The notes under the pieces: generated by a model | Databases searched by the model: none | Seen by the model: the letters and a program-made list of their open reading frames with translations, nothing else | Told to the model about the DNA's origin: nothing | Assembly (NCBI GenBank): GCA_030754805.1 | Contig: JASLZO010000059.1 | Location: 1-6,820 of the forward strand | Source of the DNA: Dehalococcoidia bacterium | GTDB lineage: Bacteria; Chloroflexota; Dehalococcoidia; UBA6926 | DNA: 6,820 nt | Reading direction: 5' to 3' | Program-made: the position numbers and the translations under genes | Shown: one piece after another, positions 5,664 to 6,820 of the stretch | Position numbering within the stretch: the first letter of the stretch is position 1 | Layout of the letters: every line of letters starts with the position of its first letter

Positions 5664-6820
5664 GTGTCCAAGGCCCTTCAGCAGCTGACACTGCCTCTTC
5701 GTCGATCTGACCCGCCCCAACGCCGGCTGATCGGAAACAGGTGGGTCGGCGTATTGGTTCTGACCCTCGGGATCACCTTACTGAGCTGTTTGGGCGCGGA
5801 AACATCTCCTACTCCGACATCGACGCACATTCCGGTGCCCACGGCTACTCAGAGAGCGCCAGCAAGTCCTGATCCCTCCCCGGTGGCGGTCACCAACCCG
5901 CGACCGGTGGTCTTCCCCAACGATGAAACGCCACATGACAACAACCTCGAATGGTGGTACTACAACGGCCACCTCACCGATGAGGACGGGGGCGAGTACG
6001 GCTTCCATTTCGTGGTCTTCCAGGGCCGAACCGAGGACGCTGGAGTCGGATACATGGCTCACACTGGTCTCTCGAACCTGACCGCGGGAACCCACGATCA
6101 GGCCGGCAGATTCTCGTTCGGCGAGCAGGCGGGGCAGCCTTCGGGCGGATTCGATTTCATCATCGAAGATTGGACCCTGAACGGGAGCCCGGGGTTACAC
6201 GCCTTCACGACTTCGATCGACGACCGTTCGCTGGAACTCATCATGCTGCCCATCAAACGTGCGGTCCTGCACGATGAGGATGGTTTCCTCGAAAGCGGCG
6301 ACGGGTGGACCTATTACTACTCGTGGACACGCATGGAAGCCACCGGCACCCTCTCCCTTCTTGACGGTGACCGCCAGGTAACCGGAACGACGTGGATGGA
6401 TCATCAATGGGGAGACTTCTCGGTCACCGGATACCCAACCGGCTGGCAATGGTTCGCCGTTCAGCTGGATGATGGCTCAGAGCTGATGGTCACCGAAGCT
6501 CGGGACGGCAACGAAACGCCGCTCGTCTACGGAACGCTCGTTCGTCCGGACGGACATTCCATACACCTCACGAACGACGACACTACACTCACGACACTCG
6601 GCACGTGGATGAGTCCTCATACGCAGACCGAGTACCCCGCCGGTTGGAGGATCTCCGTCCCCGAACATCGCTTGGAGATCGAACTTGTCCCAACGATCGC
6701 CGATCAGGAGATAACCGTCGCGTTCCCCCCAAGGACCATCTACTGGGAGGGCACGGCCAGCGTGTCCGCGACCTTGAACAACGAAACCATTCGCGGGAAT
6801 GCATTCGTGGAGTTGGTCGG
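5664..6820 (+). CDS. CrtC/AttH-family lipocalin-like lipoprotein (3' end outside window)
   Basis: Probable membrane-anchored extracytoplasmic protein; 385 residues are visible and the end is probably near, since AFVELVG resembles the family's closing GYVELTGY. A basic n-region (1-27) and hydrophobic stretch (28-40) end in the lipobox LLSC, with Cys42 as the lipidation site. A Pro/Thr/Ser-rich linker (about 47-85) follows. The mature domain begins with NNLEWWYYNGHL (93-104), a hallmark of the CrtC/AttH family (Pfam CrtC plus Lipocalin_9, 'predicted secreted hydrolase'), and continues with WTYYYSWTRM (215-224), TWMDHQWGD (243-251) and IYWEG near the end. Family members include carotenoid 1,2-hydratase, but the activity of most AttH-like proteins is unknown. 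An in-frame TAG at 5628-5630 and absence of an ATG make GTG at 5664 the best start, with GGAT 6 bases upstream. It diverges from the ArsR-type gene. No AttEFG-type ABC transporter is visible. Confidence 0.85.
   Translation, partial: MSKALQQLTLPLRRSDPPQRRLIGNRWVGVLVLTLGITLLSCLGAETSPTPTSTHIPVPTATQRAPASPDPSPVAVTNPRPVVFPNDETPHDNNLEWWYYNGHLTDEDGGEYGFHFVVFQGRTEDAGVGYMAHTGLSNLTAGTHDQAGRFSFGEQAGQPSGGFDFIIEDWTLNGSPGLHAFTTSIDDRSLELIMLPIKRAVLHDEDGFLESGDGWTYYYSWTRMEATGTLSLLDGDRQVTGTTWMDHQWGDFSVTGYPTGWQWFAVQLDDGSELMVTEARDGNETPLVYGTLVRPDGHSIHLTNDDTTLTTLGTWMSPHTQTEYPAGWRISVPEHRLEIELVPTIADQEITVAFPPRTIYWEGTASVSATLNNETIRGNAFVELV

Noticed and set aside
5656..5688. Ten-codon ATG open frame overlapping the start of the lipoprotein gene in another frame
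   Set aside because: Its ATG lies within the GGATGA sequence likely used as the lipoprotein ribosome binding site. The peptide has no recognisable leader features, so chance is the simpler explanation.
5664..5790. Twin-arginine (Tat) signal in the lipoprotein, suggested by paired arginines at residues 13-14 and 20-21
   Set aside because: Neither pair fits the S-R-R-x-F-L-K pattern. The clear lipobox points to ordinary lipoprotein export.

Overview
The window is a GC-rich bacterial segment with six protein-coding genes, two of them cut by the window ends. I see no RNA genes, insertion sequences, CRISPR arrays or integration sites. The gene content fits a Chloroflexota bacterium, perhaps a Dehalococcoidia/SAR202-like lineage. 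The clues are a DapL of the kind found in Chloroflexota and Firmicutes, several closely packed MFS transporters, and a lipoprotein with a Pro/Thr/Ser-rich linker. This placement is an inference from style, not a demonstrated identity.

Left half (1-3795, minus strand): three consecutive major facilitator superfamily transporters, read right to left. I call them MFS-A (2536-3795), MFS-B (1229-2539) and MFS-C (1-1182, C-terminus outside the window). A and B overlap by 4 bases (ATGA). B and C are separated by 46 bases that hold a small hairpin and a good ribosome binding site in front of a TTG start. The three proteins share the same set of motifs and look like diverged duplicates in one operon. 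Their substrates cannot be read from the sequence.

Middle (3796-5103): a 135-base divergent control region, then a plus-strand gene for LL-diaminopimelate aminotransferase (dapL), a PLP enzyme of lysine and cell-wall precursor synthesis. The control region holds candidate promoters in both directions and a perfect 9-base inverted repeat with one arm beside each promoter. This raises the possibility that the transporter operon and dapL are co-regulated.

Right part (5104-6820): after a 43-base convergent gap comes a minus-strand ArsR/SmtB-family repressor. Its cysteine pattern (Cys72, Cys76, Cys118) resembles the Cd/Pb sensor CmtR. Divergent from it, across 133 bases, is a plus-strand lipoprotein of the CrtC/AttH lipocalin-like family that runs off the right end. 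An ArsR repressor commonly controls its divergent neighbour, so the lipoprotein is the natural candidate target.

No clearly new multi-gene system is proven here. The points most worth a second look are the transporter triplet with its intercistronic hairpin, the inverted repeat shared by the divergent promoters, and the pairing of a CmtR-like sensor with a CrtC/AttH lipoprotein.
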